This document shows, one piece after another, positions 11,840-23,488 of a stretch of DNA of 64,000 nucleotides. The stretch is from NCBI GenBank assembly GCA_037042915.1, contig CM073203.1, positions 2,666,001 through 2,730,000 on the forward strand. Direction: 5' to 3'. Each line of letters starts with the position of its first letter. Within the stretch, counting starts at the first letter, position 1. The notes beneath the pieces are model-generated. The model saw nothing but the letters and a program-made list of their open reading frames with translations. It searched no databases and was not told the DNA's origin. Both the position numbers and the translations under genes were made by a program. The DNA comes from Auricularia sp. M13 (lineage: Eukaryota; Basidiomycota; Agaricomycetes; Auriculariales; Auriculariaceae).

Positions 11840-12986
11840 GCTGGCATGCAAAAACAACGAGGCGATCGTCGCACATTTATATTCGCTTCTCGTCTATTCT
11901 CGTGTGCTTGTTTTCGATTGGCTTCTTACCGCCTACCAAAAGCTACATGGCCCCATTGATGCGGCAGCTACACGCCTGTGGTGTCTACTTCAGATTCGAC
12001 CGCTGCTCTGGGACTCGAAGAAGCGCCTTCATATCGACGTGTTCAACACCGTATTCCAGGCCATCCTGGCAGTTGAACACGAGTCCAGTATCCGCGCGAC
12101 TGGGTCGCTTCTTGAGAAGTGGTATACATCGAAGTATGAGATCGCTATGCGATTTATAGTTCTTGATGAGGCGCATGTCCCTGCCGCCGAGTTCCCACTT
12201 GGGTTCAATCCGGTGAATGCTAGTAAAATGGGCAGTCGCCCCTTGCTCAAGCCCGCGCTTCACGCAGTCCGTGCCCCATTCGCAGATTACCCTACCCGTG
12301 TTCTTGTCGCGGCGACATCATTCAACGAAGCAGTCATTGAAGACGCCATCGGATCGAGCACCTTGAAACCGTCGGGCAAGCCAGCGGTCCCGTTCACCGA
12401 TTTCGGTGACTATTCCGACCCGTCGACGATCGACAATGTGCTGCTGCACTTCTTCGGCCGTCGCTTTGTGTCGAAGCTGAGGGCTGTCATGCGTAGTCAC
12501 ATCATGTTCAGGTTGGCTGGAAGGTCCGTCTCAGATTCTCCTTCCGAAAATCAGCACGCATGTACTGACTGTTGTCAAGACGCAGGTTTCTCTCCACATT
12601 CATACAATGGTCCCTGCGACAAGGCGTAAACCATGACAACCTTCACAGGGTCCTCGGTCAACTCGTTGACGGTGCAACGGGCAAGAAGTACTTTGGGGAG
12701 TACGATGAGATCCCCGGTTTCTCGTTTTCTATGATTGTTCCCGCCAGACTTAGAGCAGATCTCATAGAAAGCTCTCTCCTTGGTGAGTTCCTCGCCCCCG
12801 CGTAAATGAAAGCTCACTCATTCGCATACAGACACTATGAGGAGGCTACAGGACGCGGTCGTGGGCTTCATCATCAAAGGCCGATTTCCAAACTACGGTT
12901 CCGATATGCGCGATCTCGTTACTCTCGGGCTAGGTTGTTTCGTCCCCCCGCGTCTCTCTGGCGGGCAAGAGATTGTGACCATCAGG
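11840..12986 (+). pseudogene. Crinkler/RHS-type effector-like gene, NTPase part (5' end replaced by LTR array)
   Basis: The frame is open from the first base after the LTR array (LACKNNEAIVAHLY...), so the array interrupts an exon and the upstream part, including any Walker A motif, is outside the window. Visible features are a Walker B-like IVLDEAH at about 12150-12170 and the following VLVAATSFN and TIDNVLLHFFG blocks, which fit the P-loop NTPase of Crinkler-RHS type proteins. The frame then crosses an intron near 12480-12530 whose borders I could not fix. A likely intron of about 50 nt starts with GTGAG at about 12783 and ends at the AG before ACACTATGAG (about 12832). The coding ends at the ATCAGG duplicated by the next insertion. 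Family: NTPase-REase Crinkler/RHS proteins, expanded in Agaricomycetes and oomycetes. Broken here; unlikely to make a full protein. Confidence 0.65.
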
Positions 12987-14546
12987 TATCCTAGTCCAAG
13001 TGCACATTTAAAAAAACGTCCAAAAAACGAGTTCCTCCACCCTTTGAGACCTTCATCCCAACTCTCAGACTGTTTCATCCAAGAATTCAATGTCATCCTA
13101 GCTGCAACAGATGTCATCCCAAATAACGCCATCATCCCAAACGGGCGCTGTCATCCAAAACGAGAAGCATGTTCATCCTAGACTTGACATCATCCAGCTG
13201 GAAACTATCTCCACATCCTAGGATCCCTGCCTGAGCGCATAAATGCTTATATAAGCGCCTTATAGCCACCGGACACAAAAGTCTCCGGATTTCGAGTTTT
13301 GAGTCCGAAGCATCGGATGCAGACAGTTGGCTTCTAATCATCCCAGGAACTGGATTTTATTTTATTTGTATTACTGTTGCTGGCTAAAATTATCATATCA
13401 TCTGTATTTTAGCACTATGCTGGAGACAGACTTGATGCCGACCAGAAACTCGGAAGCATCCGGAGCTCGGAGCCGAGGTTTTGTGTCCGGTGGCTATAAG
13501 GCGCTTATATAAGCATTTATGCGCTCAGGCAGGGATCCTAGGATGTGGAGATAGTTTCCAGCTAAGGTAGCAATCATGTACAGTCATCCGACGCTGTCAC
13601 ATGTGACATGACATGCCCTTTTTGGGAAGTAATGTGTCATTGAAAACTGTTGTTCATATGGGAGCATCTGAACCAAAGCATTACTACAAAATCTGTCTCC
13701 AACATTAATTCTGAATGTATACTGGCTATCTGTATGTGTCCGGATTCAGGGTGATTGGGGAAAGTCTCAGGGACAAGACCCCAAAACACTGGAAGAATGA
13801 GCTCAATTAGAGACCAGTTACAGAAGCATCAGACTCTGGTAGAGCTTCAGCCCTGCCAGAGCAAGTGCTGGGCGTCATCTATACATGTATTAGAAGTGAT
13901 GAAGGCAATTATCAGTGTTCTGGACAGAAACGGACGGGCCTCATTTTCTATGGCCTGCACCCGGGGTTTTTTGCTGGGGTTTTCCGAAGGGGATTGTCGT
14001 TTGAGGCCATTGCTGATGCCCTGGACGGCTTAGTAAGTCTGGCCTGGACCTGCCATGTTGGCAATCTTCTTTGCACGCCAGGCCTTCCGGGCAGCAAGGA
14101 AGAAACCAAAGAGCCGGCAGTCTCCGGGGTCTCCTCTGTCAGGAATCATCCGTTGCTCCATTCTCAGCACAAAACAAAAGCTTACCAAGGCCGAATTTAT
14201 GTTGACGCCATATTTTGCTTAAATAGATTGTACCATTTTATAGAAATCAAAGAGTATCTCCGGACCCTTCACAATTGCCTTTTTTGGGCATGTCACGCAC
14301 GTCGGATGACTGTACATGATTGCTACCTTAGGATGAGGAAACTCAAGTCTAGGATGAACATGCTTCTCGTTTTGGATGACAGCGCCCGATTTGGGATGAT
14401 GGGCGCTTATTTAGGATGACATCTGTCGCAGCTAGGATGACATTGAATTCTTGGATGAAACAGTCTGAGAGTTGGGATGAAGGTCTCAAAGGGTGGAGGA
14501 ACTCGTTTTTTGGACGTTTTTTTAAATGTGCACTTGGACTAGGATA
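12987..14546. mobile_element. Long-TIR DNA element with GGATG/CATCC subterminal repeats, inserted in an exon
   Basis: Starts TATCCTAGTCCAAG and ends CTTGGACTAGGATA; the inverted arms are nearly identical for over 200 bp and continue, after a nested insertion, for about 50 bp more. Each arm holds many CATCC (GGATG on the other strand) motifs spaced about 15-25 bp, which look like transposase binding sites. The 6-mer ATCAGG flanks both ends (12981-12986 and 14547-14552). Removing the element and one 6-mer restores the frame of the host gene, which confirms the borders. The core (about 13640-14270) shows no recognisable transposase, so it looks non-autonomous. The superfamily is unclear because 6-bp duplications are uncommon. 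Confidence 0.8.
13196..13563. mobile_element. Nested palindromic (foldback/MITE-like) element, 368 bp
   Basis: Arms of about 87 bp are near-perfect inverted repeats: AGCTGGAAACTATCTCC at the left end and its reverse complement at the right, including CATAAATGCTTATATAAGCG. It splits the left arm of the surrounding long-TIR element, whose right arm is uninterrupted at the matching point near 14325. It therefore inserted later. I could not identify a clear target duplication. Confidence 0.75.
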
Positions 14547-15538
14547 ATCAGGGAAAGCCTCACACTTGCCAGTCTGATGGCTTGGGTCAATAAGAAGGGC
14601 GAGGCCCCCCTCACTCGTTTCCTAGATAACGCCATGAGCACGAACAATCCCAAGACCCGAGGTTATGCTTTCGAGGACATCATCATGTATGCTCTGTGGC
14701 AGGCCTTCAGTGCAAAAAATGGTGCGCGGCTCGACAAAGTCTTCGAATTTCACTTTTTGTCTCCCACCTGGAAGGACAAACGGGTGCTAGTTCAGATCTT
14801 CAAGCGCTCATCGCCTAACGGACGGAGCCATACTATGACTGCCGGAGTAACGACTCGCATCGGTTACCAGGCTTTATCACCAGAAGAGACGCAGGCATGG
14901 TTCTCGGACAGCGATCATCGGCGCGCTCGCATTCCGTTCCTGCAGCCTGACGAGCGCTGCGGACCCGATCTGATTTTCGTGCTCTTGCTTCCCGACGACA
15001 CCGAGCTGCTGGTCTGTGTCCAGTGCAAGTGCTGGTCTACTGTGCACCGCAAGGGCGCCATCTGGACTGCTCTCAAGAAGCTCACTCCCGAAGGATTTTA
15101 CTCCGATGTTCGTAGCCGCCTGCCTCACACATTATGATAGAAAGCTGATAAGGTTCTGGACAGAAAACGGGACGGACCACTCTGAACGAACCCGAACGAT
15201 TGTCGCTGGTCGCTCAGCTCGAACAATTCAAGGCGGCGGACGCAAACTTTATGCCCGAAGCAAAACCAAAGGCACGAATTTCCTACCTGTGGAGTTGCCC
15301 GCCAACTGATCTCGGATTGCAGGCCGAGTACAATTTGCTTCGTGTTTTGGCAACCTTCGACGATGTCGTCGCCTGGCCTAAAGAGATGGACAGCACCTAC
15401 GGCAGCTATCCAGTGGCCTCTTTATCGCGCAGCTTCATGGAGTCGGCTACGCTCACGTTTTCCGCTCTAGAAAGGGCGTACGAGATGGCAAAGCAGAATG
15501 CAATCAAGAATCCGGATTCGTTGGACGTGATTGGATAG
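14547..15538 (+). pseudogene. Crinkler/RHS-type effector-like gene, restriction-nuclease-like part
   Basis: Continues the frame of the upstream half once the TIR element is left out. About 190 residues (to 15137) contain RGYAFEDIIMYALW, then CGPDLIFVLLLPDD and VCVQCKCWS. This D...(Q)xK arrangement fits the PD-(D/E)XK nuclease fold that follows the NTPase in Crinkler-RHS type proteins, with Q in place of the usual acidic residue. A second open stretch, about 15200-15538 (LVAQLEQFKAADANF to NPDSLDVIG, stop at 15538), lies in another frame and is probably the C-terminal exon; the intron or frameshift between them near 15110-15200 is not resolved. The secreted or nuclear-effector role is known for some family members and only inferred here. 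Confidence 0.6.
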
Positions 15539-16159
15539 TTCGTAACTGTATATGATCCCTTCTTAGCAATGTATACCTTTCCACCTTTAGACGATAGAGC
15601 CTGAGGATGTCGATGCTTATAGGCCTGATTTCCAGGACGCGACACCTTGCCAGGTTGCAGGTGGTTCCCATAACGAGTGATAGTCTTCGAATTGGTAAAC
15701 GGCTTGATCTCATAGGAAAGGATATTGGAGTAGTGACAGGGGCGTCGGACGAGCTGGAAGAATGTTGCCTGGGGTGGTAATTAACTTGGGCACGGATTCA
15801 TACCACTACTAGCCGAGCCAAATAAGTAATTGGGCGTAGCGTGTTAAGAGAGGCGGATATTGTTGGTGACGCCTAGTTGAATTTAGCATCTGCGAAGGAA
15901 AGGCTCAACCGTCGGAGATCAAAACGTGTTTCGACCTGCACGCGCACCTCTGCAACAACTCCGACTCGGACCTCATCATCTTGCTCAACATGCGGGGCAG
16001 GCTCGATCGAGACGGCCAACGGGAGTGGGGCGGGCCCTCCGGATGGATGTCAAACTGGCTCGCGGATGCACCTCCAACGCGCCGGGCCCGATCGCTCATA
16101 TGAACGCTCCAACTCCCTCCCCATCCCCGTCCCGTCCAGCCTGCCGCGCGCCCCTCACT
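15539..16159. other. Intergenic region upstream of the glycosyltransferase gene
   Basis: No convincing gene on either strand. The last 280 bases before the ATG are C-rich on the plus strand (CCCTCCCCATCCCCGTCC near 16115), as often seen ahead of fungal genes. I saw no repeat copy here. Confidence 0.5.
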
Positions 16160-19100
16160 ATGTCCGACTCCCATCAGCCAGGGCAGCAGCCCGACGCGTT
16201 CGACGCCGTCATGCGCCATCTGTTCCGCCAGGTGCGTCTTCACCGTGAACCGGATTTCGAGCTGTCTTGTCTCATCAACATGCGCGCGCGCAATTTCAGA
16301 CCCAGGGTAGCGTGTCGATGATGCGGCGCAAGTCGGTGGACGACTCGAAGGCCAAGACGGGCGTGTGTCTGCGCACGGGGCAGGGCGCGTTCCGCGTGTA
16401 CCCCGACACGGAGTACCTCGACGACTTTGAGGCCGCCGTGCGCCAGCTCAACCCCGAGGTCGCCGTTAAGATCACCAACGCGACCATCGCCGCTGCGCTA
16501 TCGAAAGTGTATGTGATCCTGCTAAATATTTGTGTTGGTCGCTGAAGGTCAATTGCGCGCAGACGACCCGAAGAAAACGTTCTCTTCATCGACTCGGAGA
16601 ATCGTATACAAATCTTGCCCACCATGGCGGCGGTCGCCTTTGCAGATAAAGGCCAGGGCGCAGCCTTCGTCGTGCGTACATGCCATGTATCATTTCTTCC
16701 CTCCATGTCTGAACGCATTGCAGTACGACGAACGCATGCTAGTCGTCTGGGCGGACGAAGTGGACGACATCGCGCCCGCGGTGAAAGACTTTAACGCGCG
16801 GCTGCTCGCGCTCGTCTGGCGACACCGACCGAGCTCCGTGGGAACGATTGCAACGGCACCAGCAGCGATGATGGGCCGCTCGCCGCGACCCAGCATCCCG
16901 TATTCTGCGGCGCACAGCGAACCGATTTACGACTTCGCGACGTCCTTCCCGGCCGACTTCGACCGCACGCAGGTGCAGCCGCCGCCCGCGTTGCCCGACG
17001 TAGAACCTCCACCCGAATGGTACAACGCGTCGCCGTTCGCGCCGGCTTCTTCGGCGTTCCCGTCTATGAGCTCCGTCGCGCCCGTCCGCCGCGCAGCGAT
17101 GGTACCTGCGCCTTCCGACGAGCCCGAGGATTTTGTCGTTAGCGAGCTCGACCGCGACAGTGGCAAGCTGCGTCCCCCTGCGCCGGAGATATCCAAGTTC
17201 AGCGACACCACTGCTGAATCGTCGAGGAGCGACTTGCATGCCAGTAGCAGCGAGAAGCACGATGGTAGCGCAATCGAGAGCCATGGCGTAGCGGATGCGC
17301 CGGATAGCGCGTCGTCGCTGGGCAAGGTCGTCGACGAGAAAAAGTCTGATGCTGCTGTCGACGCGCTCGACATCGCTGCGCTCGAGGAGGGCGAGGGACG
17401 GCGCAAACGCCGCGCAATGCGTTTTGAGGCGCCCATATTCATGGGCATTGCGACTGGTCTCTCGATATGTGCGCCTCGCTGCACTCAACCCATCGTTTTG
17501 GTCGCTAATTTTGCTGTAGTTTTCGTACTCATCGGCGTCAGTCGAGTAATTGAGGAAGTCGTCGTGGACGGCTCTTATACCCGTTTCGCTCTTCTCGCCT
17601 TTGCCCCGCTTTTGTTCTGCGTGTCATTGGTGCGTCCTAGCGCTTCAATTTCTTTGTCGCGACGGGCTGACCTAGGCACGAACAGTTTTTCACGCAGACG
17701 TTGGTCAACTGCGTCTTCTACATGTGAGTTGCCATATTCTTGTGCTCAGCGTGACCTTATGTGCCGCTCCAGCATCGGCCCAGTATCACAATTTTACGAC
17801 AACTCGAAGTACTACAGCGGCATACCGCCCGAGGAAATCAAATTGGATGCCTTGCCGCATGTGACCATCCAGATGCCCGTTTACAAGGAGTCGCTCGAAG
17901 CCACGATGTAGGACTTTGCATCCCCGCGTAAATTCTGTAAAATCCTGACACCCGCGCAGCATGCCGTCAATCAACTCCATCCAGAAGGCGATGATATCGT
18001 ACTCGCGCCAGGGCGGCAGCTCGTCCATCTTCATCAACGACGACGGTATGCAGCTCCTCGCGCCCGAGCTGCGCGAGGAGCGCATGCGCTTCTACGAGAA
18101 CCGCAACGTCGGCTGGGTCGCGCGGCCCGCGCACGGCCAGAATGGCTTCGTACGCGCTGGACGGTTCAAGGTGCGCCCATTTCACATCACCGCGCGATTC
18201 GATGCTGACGCCGCTGCAGAAAGCGAGCAACATGAACTACGGCCTGTCGCTGGCGCTGCGCATGGAGGAGATTCTCGAGGAGCTGATGGGCGATGCCGCG
18301 CGCGTCGCGGAGCTCGGCATCGACCTCTCCGACCCGTATATTGACGAGGAGTCGGCGCTTGCCAGTAAGGCGCTCGAGCTGGCCGTCGAGGAGACGCACG
18401 GCGAGGCGTGGGCTGCGGGCGGCAAGTCGCTGCGGATTGGCGAGATTATTCTGCTCGTCGACTCGGACACTCAGGTTCCCGAGGTATGGCCTTCTCTTTC
18501 CGCGCTGCTCATCGATACTCACTGCACTAGGATTGTCTGCGTGACGCTGCGCGCGAGCTGGCCATCTCTCCTGAGGTTGCCATTCTGCAGCACGGGTCGG
18601 ACGTCTTGCAAGTCGCGCACCATTACTTCGAGAACATCACGGCCTACTTCACACGTCGCGTCAACCAGGCGATCGCCATGGCGTGCGCCAACGGCGACGT
18701 TGCGCCGTTCGTCGGACACAACGCGTAAGCACAGAGCACTTTGCTCTTCGACACATGCTTACGGGCTTGTCATTGTGCAGCTTCCTGCGGTGGCGCGCTA
18801 TGCAGGAGGTCGCATTCGTCGACCCGGCAGACGGCAAGCGCAAGATCTGGTCCGAGGCGAACGTCTCGGAGGACTTCGATCTGTCCTTCCGATTGCAGGC
18901 TATCGGGTACACCGTGCGCTGGGCCACGTATTCCAAAGGCGGATTCAAGGAGGGCGTATCGCTGACGTGCGACGACGAGATGAATCGCTGGCAGAAATAC
19001 GCCTACGGTGGGTTTCACCGCCTGGCTTTCTGACGCGCGGTGACTGACGTTCCGCGTCTTCAGGCGCGTCGGAATTGATGTTCAACCCGCTTGTCCAATG

Positions 19101-20039
19101 GCTGCGCAAAGGCCCGATAAACCACCAGTTCCACAAGCTCATGTGGTCGCGCGTGCCGCTCTATTACAAGATATCTTTAATGGCTTGTGCGTTCATGTTC
19201 CCAATATGATCGCAAGGAGCTCAGCTGACGACGCCCTCAGATTTATTCTCTTATTATGGCATCGCTGGCGCCTTCCTTATCAGCGTGCTCAACTATGTAT
19301 TACTTGGCTTCACGATACCCGTGGACAACTACTATATTAAAGGGTACGCAAATCTGGTGCTATTGTGCGAGAATTTCTGACCTGAAAGCGTAGATTTGAG
19401 CTTTTCTTGGCCTGTACAGTGCTGTTCTGGGTAGCAGGCAATTTGTCACATGCCATTTTCGAATATCGAGCAAATATCAAGGGCCTGGTACGCAGCATTC
19501 TCTTATGAATAACGCTTGTATGCTGACCGTCGCCGACAGACCGAAGCCTTGATAACAAACTTTCAATGGTTACCATTCCTTGCCATATTCTTTCAAGGAC
19601 TATCCTTGAGGTACGCACCGCATCCCGTTCCACCCCAAAGACGCCAGGCTCATCGTTTGCTACGCATCCAGCGTATCATTCGCGATCCTCGCGCACTTAT
19701 TCTCGTATAACATCTCGTGGAGCGCGACGGTCAAGGAGGTCGAGTCGTCCAACTTCTTCCGCGAGGTGCCGCGAATATGGAAACGCTACTACCCCACGTT
19801 CATCATCTGCGGCGGCCTCATCGGCGCGATGATCGTCCTCTCGCTGAACATTGTGCCGCGCGCGTTCGTCGTGAATGGCAAGACGTGGGCCGTCATCGTC
19901 CCGCTCGCCATGCAGTGCGGCGCGCACATCCTGTTCCCCGTACGTCACGTCCTTCTTGTCAATGCGGTTTGTTCCCGGCAGCTTACCTTCGCATGCGCAG
20001 ATCGTACTGAACCCTTGGCTGGTCATCTTTTCGTATTGA
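16160..20039 (+). CDS. Fungal glycosyltransferase family 2 membrane protein
   Basis: About 14 exons. Exon 1 (16160-16231, MSDSHQPGQQPDAF) and exon 2 from 16300 set the start. Residues up to about 150 form an N-terminal domain (CLRTGQGAFRVYPD, then VLFIDSENRIQILPTM). A low-complexity Ser/Pro/Ala region follows, then membrane segments (VFVLIGVSRVIEEVV, FALLAFAPLLFCVSL). The GT2 core has VTIQMPVYKES, the acidic pair LLVDSDTQVPE, SEDFDLSFRLQAIGY as the catalytic-base region, and RWQKYAYG in the place of the QxxRW motif. The C-terminus has further membrane segments (IAGAFLISVLNYVLLG, AMIVLSLNIVP) and ends IVLNPWLVIFSY. Introns are 45-70 nt, GT-AG. Known role of the family: plasma-membrane GT2 of unknown polymer, needed for hyphal growth in some ascomycetes (Zymoseptoria GT2). 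All exons examined keep frame; it looks functional. Confidence 0.85.
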
Positions 20040-20398
20040 GCGGCCTTATCTCCGCCGCTACCGCAGCATGGATGTCTTACTGCGGCGTATCCGGATCTCT
20101 ACCCTTCGCTCTTCATACTGCTGGCCCTCATTATATCTATAGAGGGCGGGGATTTTGTGGCACTATCTATACTCTAGGACACGATTTCATAGCTTCGTCT
20201 GCACGGAGGGCACCGTAGCTTACTTATTACTCACTCAGAAGAAAACAGTTCCGTTAGTACTCCATCTACGGGCACATCGCCAAAGGGAACATTGGTTTTA
20301 CTGTCTTCCATTGCGAAAGTGAAGCAGAAAATAGATAAACAACAAAAAAGGGTAAAAGAGTACAATGGATAAATATCTCCAAGTTGCTTGCGACACTC
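20040..20398. other. Convergent intergenic region
   Basis: Lies between the 3' ends of the plus-strand GT2 gene and the minus-strand Asp f 4-like gene. I see no gene or repeat. Confidence 0.5.
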
Positions 20399-21436
20399 TC
20401 AGTCGTTGAACTCGATGATCGTCTCGAGCCTGACTTTGCCCGCGTTGAGGTTGCCGCCAATGCCGCCGATGGGGGCCTCGGCCATGGTGTAGGCGTTGTC
20501 GACGCGGCCAGCGTTCGTGGTGATGATGGAGCAGACGCCCTTGGAGCCGCTGGTGATGTCGCACATGCTCATGCCCTGCACGGGCGCGTTCGCCGCCTGG
20601 GCCTGGATCATGGACACGTCGAAGCCGGACCACGCGTTGTTCTTGGCGTCGCCAAAGTCGAACTCGCCCCACGTGCTGTCGTAGCCGCCCCACTGGTCCT
20701 TCGGGAGGTCGTTGCCGGGCGCAGCGCCGAAGCCGCCCTGCGAGTTCTCGTCGAACGCGACGTACTGCTCGCCGTTCGGGTCGAGCATGAACGAGACGGC
20801 GGCGTTGCCGTACCAGCCCGTCATGCCGCCGTCGGGCCCGATCTTGTTCCACACGACGACGCGGTACGGCTCCTTCATGTTGGACGAGCCGACGAACTTG
20901 ATCGTGTACTTGTACTGGTCGGCGAGCGCGGCGTCGACCGTGATGATGTTGCTGCCCCATGGGTCGCCGACGTTGCCAACGTACGTGTTGGTCTCGCCCG
21001 TCTCGTGGCCCTGCGTGCGCCCGCCGAAACCGTCAATGCACCAGTCGCCGTCCTTCTTCCCGCACGTCGGCGCTGGCGGAGGGGCGGGCTCAGGCGCAGG
21101 CTCGGGCTCGGGAGCAGGTGCAGGCTCAGGCTCGGGAGCGGGAGCAGGCTCAGGTGCGGGCTCGGGAGCTGGTTCAGGTTCGGGAGCGGGAGCGGGCTCA
21201 GGTTCGGGAGCGGGCGCTGGCTCGGGCTCAGGAGCAGGCGGGGGTGCTGGCACTTCAGTCGAAATCGGTGGGACGGGGACAGGCGCTTCAGTCGGCTCCG
21301 GCGCAGGCGCGACAGTTGTCGACGGCGCCGGTGCCGGGTCCGTGCTCGTATGGCAGGCGCGTCTGTGTACGGCGCGCGCGCTGGCCGAGGCGGCGCAGAG
21401 CGCCGTCAGCATGAGCATCGAATTCTTCAACTGCAT
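20399..21436 (-). CDS. Secreted Asp f 4-like protein with Pro-Ala-Glu repeat linker
   Basis: A single exon of 345 residues. A signal peptide is likely (MQLKNSMLMLTALCAASASA). Residues about 35-125 are a Pro/Ala/Glu-rich linker of repeated PEPEPAPAPE, and the C-terminal domain of about 215 residues starts at CGKKDGDWCIDGFGGRT. That domain, with VGDPWGSNI, YRVVVWNKIGPDG and SMCDITSGSKGVCSI, matches the Asp f 4 allergen family of cell-wall or secreted proteins. The biochemical role is unknown for the family. The Pro-rich linker probably spans the wall. It is convergent with the GT2 gene. Intact and likely functional. Confidence 0.85.
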   Translation of the reverse strand: MQLKNSMLMLTALCAASASARAVHRRACHTSTDPAPAPSTTVAPAPEPTEAPVPVPPISTEVPAPPPAPEPEPAPAPEPEPAPAPEPEPAPEPAPEPAPAPEPEPAPAPEPEPAPEPAPPPAPTCGKKDGDWCIDGFGGRTQGHETGETNTYVGNVGDPWGSNIITVDAALADQYKYTIKFVGSSNMKEPYRVVVWNKIGPDGGMTGWYGNAAVSFMLDPNGEQYVAFDENSQGGFGAAPGNDLPKDQWGGYDSTWGEFDFGDAKNNAWSGFDVSMIQAQAANAPVQGMSMCDITSGSKGVCSIITTNAGRVDNAYTMAEAPIGGIGGNLNAGKVRLETIIEFND

Positions 21437-22217
21437 AAGTGCCTGCGGTTCCCAGTGTTAATTGCCCGCACAAAACGGTTGATTGCTGGCTGGTACTAAC
21501 TGCAAGCAAATGGAGAGAAAAGGCTTGGACGAAGAGTAAAAAAGAGGCGGCAGGCTGACTGCAACGAAGAGAAAGGATGAAAGGGAAACGAGGAAGAGAC
21601 AGAACAGCAGTTCCACGCTGCCGAGTACTTTAGATCGCAGCGTTCATCGCCACCAAGCAGCGCGCGCCATCGTCATCATCATCGGTTGATGATCCCGTTG
21701 CTTGCTCAGGCCATGTCAACAGAGGCTGTTGCATTCGCGACCAACCTCTGCGTCATTGCATGATCAAGAGCGCTGCCTGTACTTGGTGCAATAAATCCTG
21801 TCGGGAGCGGGAAAATTTGAAGCCTGCTTAACATGCACTACATTGAAACTGGGCGGCTGACATGTAGATGCGGAGAAGCGCAGGTCATTTCAAAGACTAC
21901 ATAGCATACCCAGGCAGACGACAGCAAGGCATCACGAACTGTATGAAGAGATGGGTGATCACTGGAATACTTCAAGTTGCTTGGCCCCAGGCCCCAGGCC
22001 CAGGCTGCTACACCTTTTTCACAGACAGATGAGATATTGTTTTCAGCTGTATACGCAATGTGCGCGCTGTTCAGCGTGAAGAGCGCTCACGCGTAGCGCA
22101 GTTTCGAGCCGCGAAAGGAAGAACAAGGAATCGTCGGCAGCGTCCGAACGCGCTCCGGATCACGATCATAAGGAAATAAAGTTATAAACCCCGCAATTCT
22201 CGATCTGTCACTACTCT
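21437..22217. other. Intergenic region
   Basis: No gene supported. It is the divergent upstream region of the Asp f 4-like gene and the first family P gene, and contains only short AT-rich and GA-rich tracts (GAGAAAAGG, GAAGAGACAG). I noted CAGGCCCCAGGCCCAGGC near 21990. Confidence 0.45.
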
Positions 22218-22801
22218 ATGTCCAAACAACTCCTGTCAGTGCTGGCGACAGAAGTGCTGTGAACTTTGCGAAATGCTTACTCTCTCTCGTCAGACTTCCC
22301 AATATCAGACCGTTGGACGACCCACCACCGCGCGAGAACACGATCCACTGCGGTCGTCGGACACCATGCTACGCGCTGGCGTGGAAGTGTCGCGCTGGCA
22401 AATACAACGTGCGCATAACGGAGGCGAACATGGGCCTTGACATGGACAATGTCAGAGAAAAGGTCATCACGATGTGGATCAAGGAGTTCGACTTTCCGTG
22501 AGTCGCCACAATACTTACTGCTCTCCATGCTGAACTCCACCGTCACATCTGGTTCTCCAGCACCGCTCAGAAGCCCTCTATCTGGCTTGGTGCCGATGGC
22601 TACTTTTATCTGGTCGCCATGTTCAATGGGCGCGAGTTTCCCGACTACGCGACGCGCGCGATGGACCCGGACGACCCGCTCATCGTGGCTGCCAGGCAGA
22701 TCTTGTTCGTCACTGATGAGATCCAGCCGTCCTTCAAGTGGTACCGCTATCCCATGCGTTGGGCCACATCCAATCCCTACTCGGACGAAGAGAGCCAGTA
22801 G
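22218..22801 (+). CDS. Family P member P1, small protein of unknown function
   Basis: Three exons: 22218-22234 (17 nt), 22294-22497 (204 nt) and 22561-22801 (241 nt), giving 153 residues. The 17-nt first exon is inferred because all paralogues share ATG, 17 nt, a GTCAGT-type donor and an AG acceptor, whereas reading through hits a stop in this copy. Hallmarks are PNIRPLDDPPPREN, PCYALAWKCRAGKY, ITEANMGLD, then after intron 2 WLGADGYFYLVAMFNGREF, PDYATRAMDPDDPLIVAA, TDEIQPSFKWYRYPM and an acidic C-terminus. No signal peptide or membrane segment. I do not recognise the family. It lies with P2 and P3 in a local cluster, and P1 plus flanks is a direct duplicate of P3. Confidence 0.75.
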
Positions 22802-23488
22802 GAGGTCAAGCTTCGCATCGTGCCACTATCCACTGTTCGCATTCTTGCGGACCGGCAAGGACAACTTCAGCCCAGCACCACGTCGCCCTCTACTAGTACC
22901 ACCCTCTCGGGCTTTCTGATTTATGCACCCGCGCTTTCGCAGTGTACTTATCCGTAAGACATCACGCACTAAAAACCGCTCAAGCCTCCCCTAAATCGCT
23001 CACTCTGCTTCCCTCTTTTCGTCTGCAGCTATCCATTGACCCTGCATCACTGGCCCTTGCTGCTCCGTCTCTGGTACATTGGTCGCTGCTGCTGTGCTCA
23101 GATTCTCTGGCTGTGGTACCCCGGCTCTCGTGCTCTACTTTTCTCTGAGGGTCTGCCGCTCCGTATAACCGCCTCTGGACCGTTTCCCTCAGTCTGGCTT
23201 CGGTATCTATGAGCCTATCGGCATCCGGCTGCCTCGAGTGTGAGCCGGCGCATATCAATGGTTGAATAGAACCGTAAGCCCAGCAGGATCGCGATGGCAC
23301 GCTCGCCGAGCGCTGGTTGAAAGCACGTTGTGCGCGTGGCAGGCTCGTGGGCTCGAGGCAAAGCGGGGAACGGCATCGTGCATATCTAAGGGAAGATACC
23401 GTAGTGATTCTCGTCGCAAGCGGGTCGTCGACAGTCTGAATAGATACAAGATACATCATTGATACATTCGACCGAGAAAGTAGACCTC
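22802..23488. other. Intergenic region between P1 and P2, duplicated downstream of P3
   Basis: 22980-23160 is clearly similar to 25660-25800 (shared CTTGCTGCTCTGTCTCTGGTACA-like stretch), so the P1 and P3 units were duplicated with their 3' flanks. No gene is supported. Confidence 0.5.

Noticed and set aside
12987-14546. Assigning the long-TIR element to the KDZ transposase at 41-43 kb
   Set aside because: The duplication is 6 bp rather than the usual 8 bp, and no shared ends are visible.
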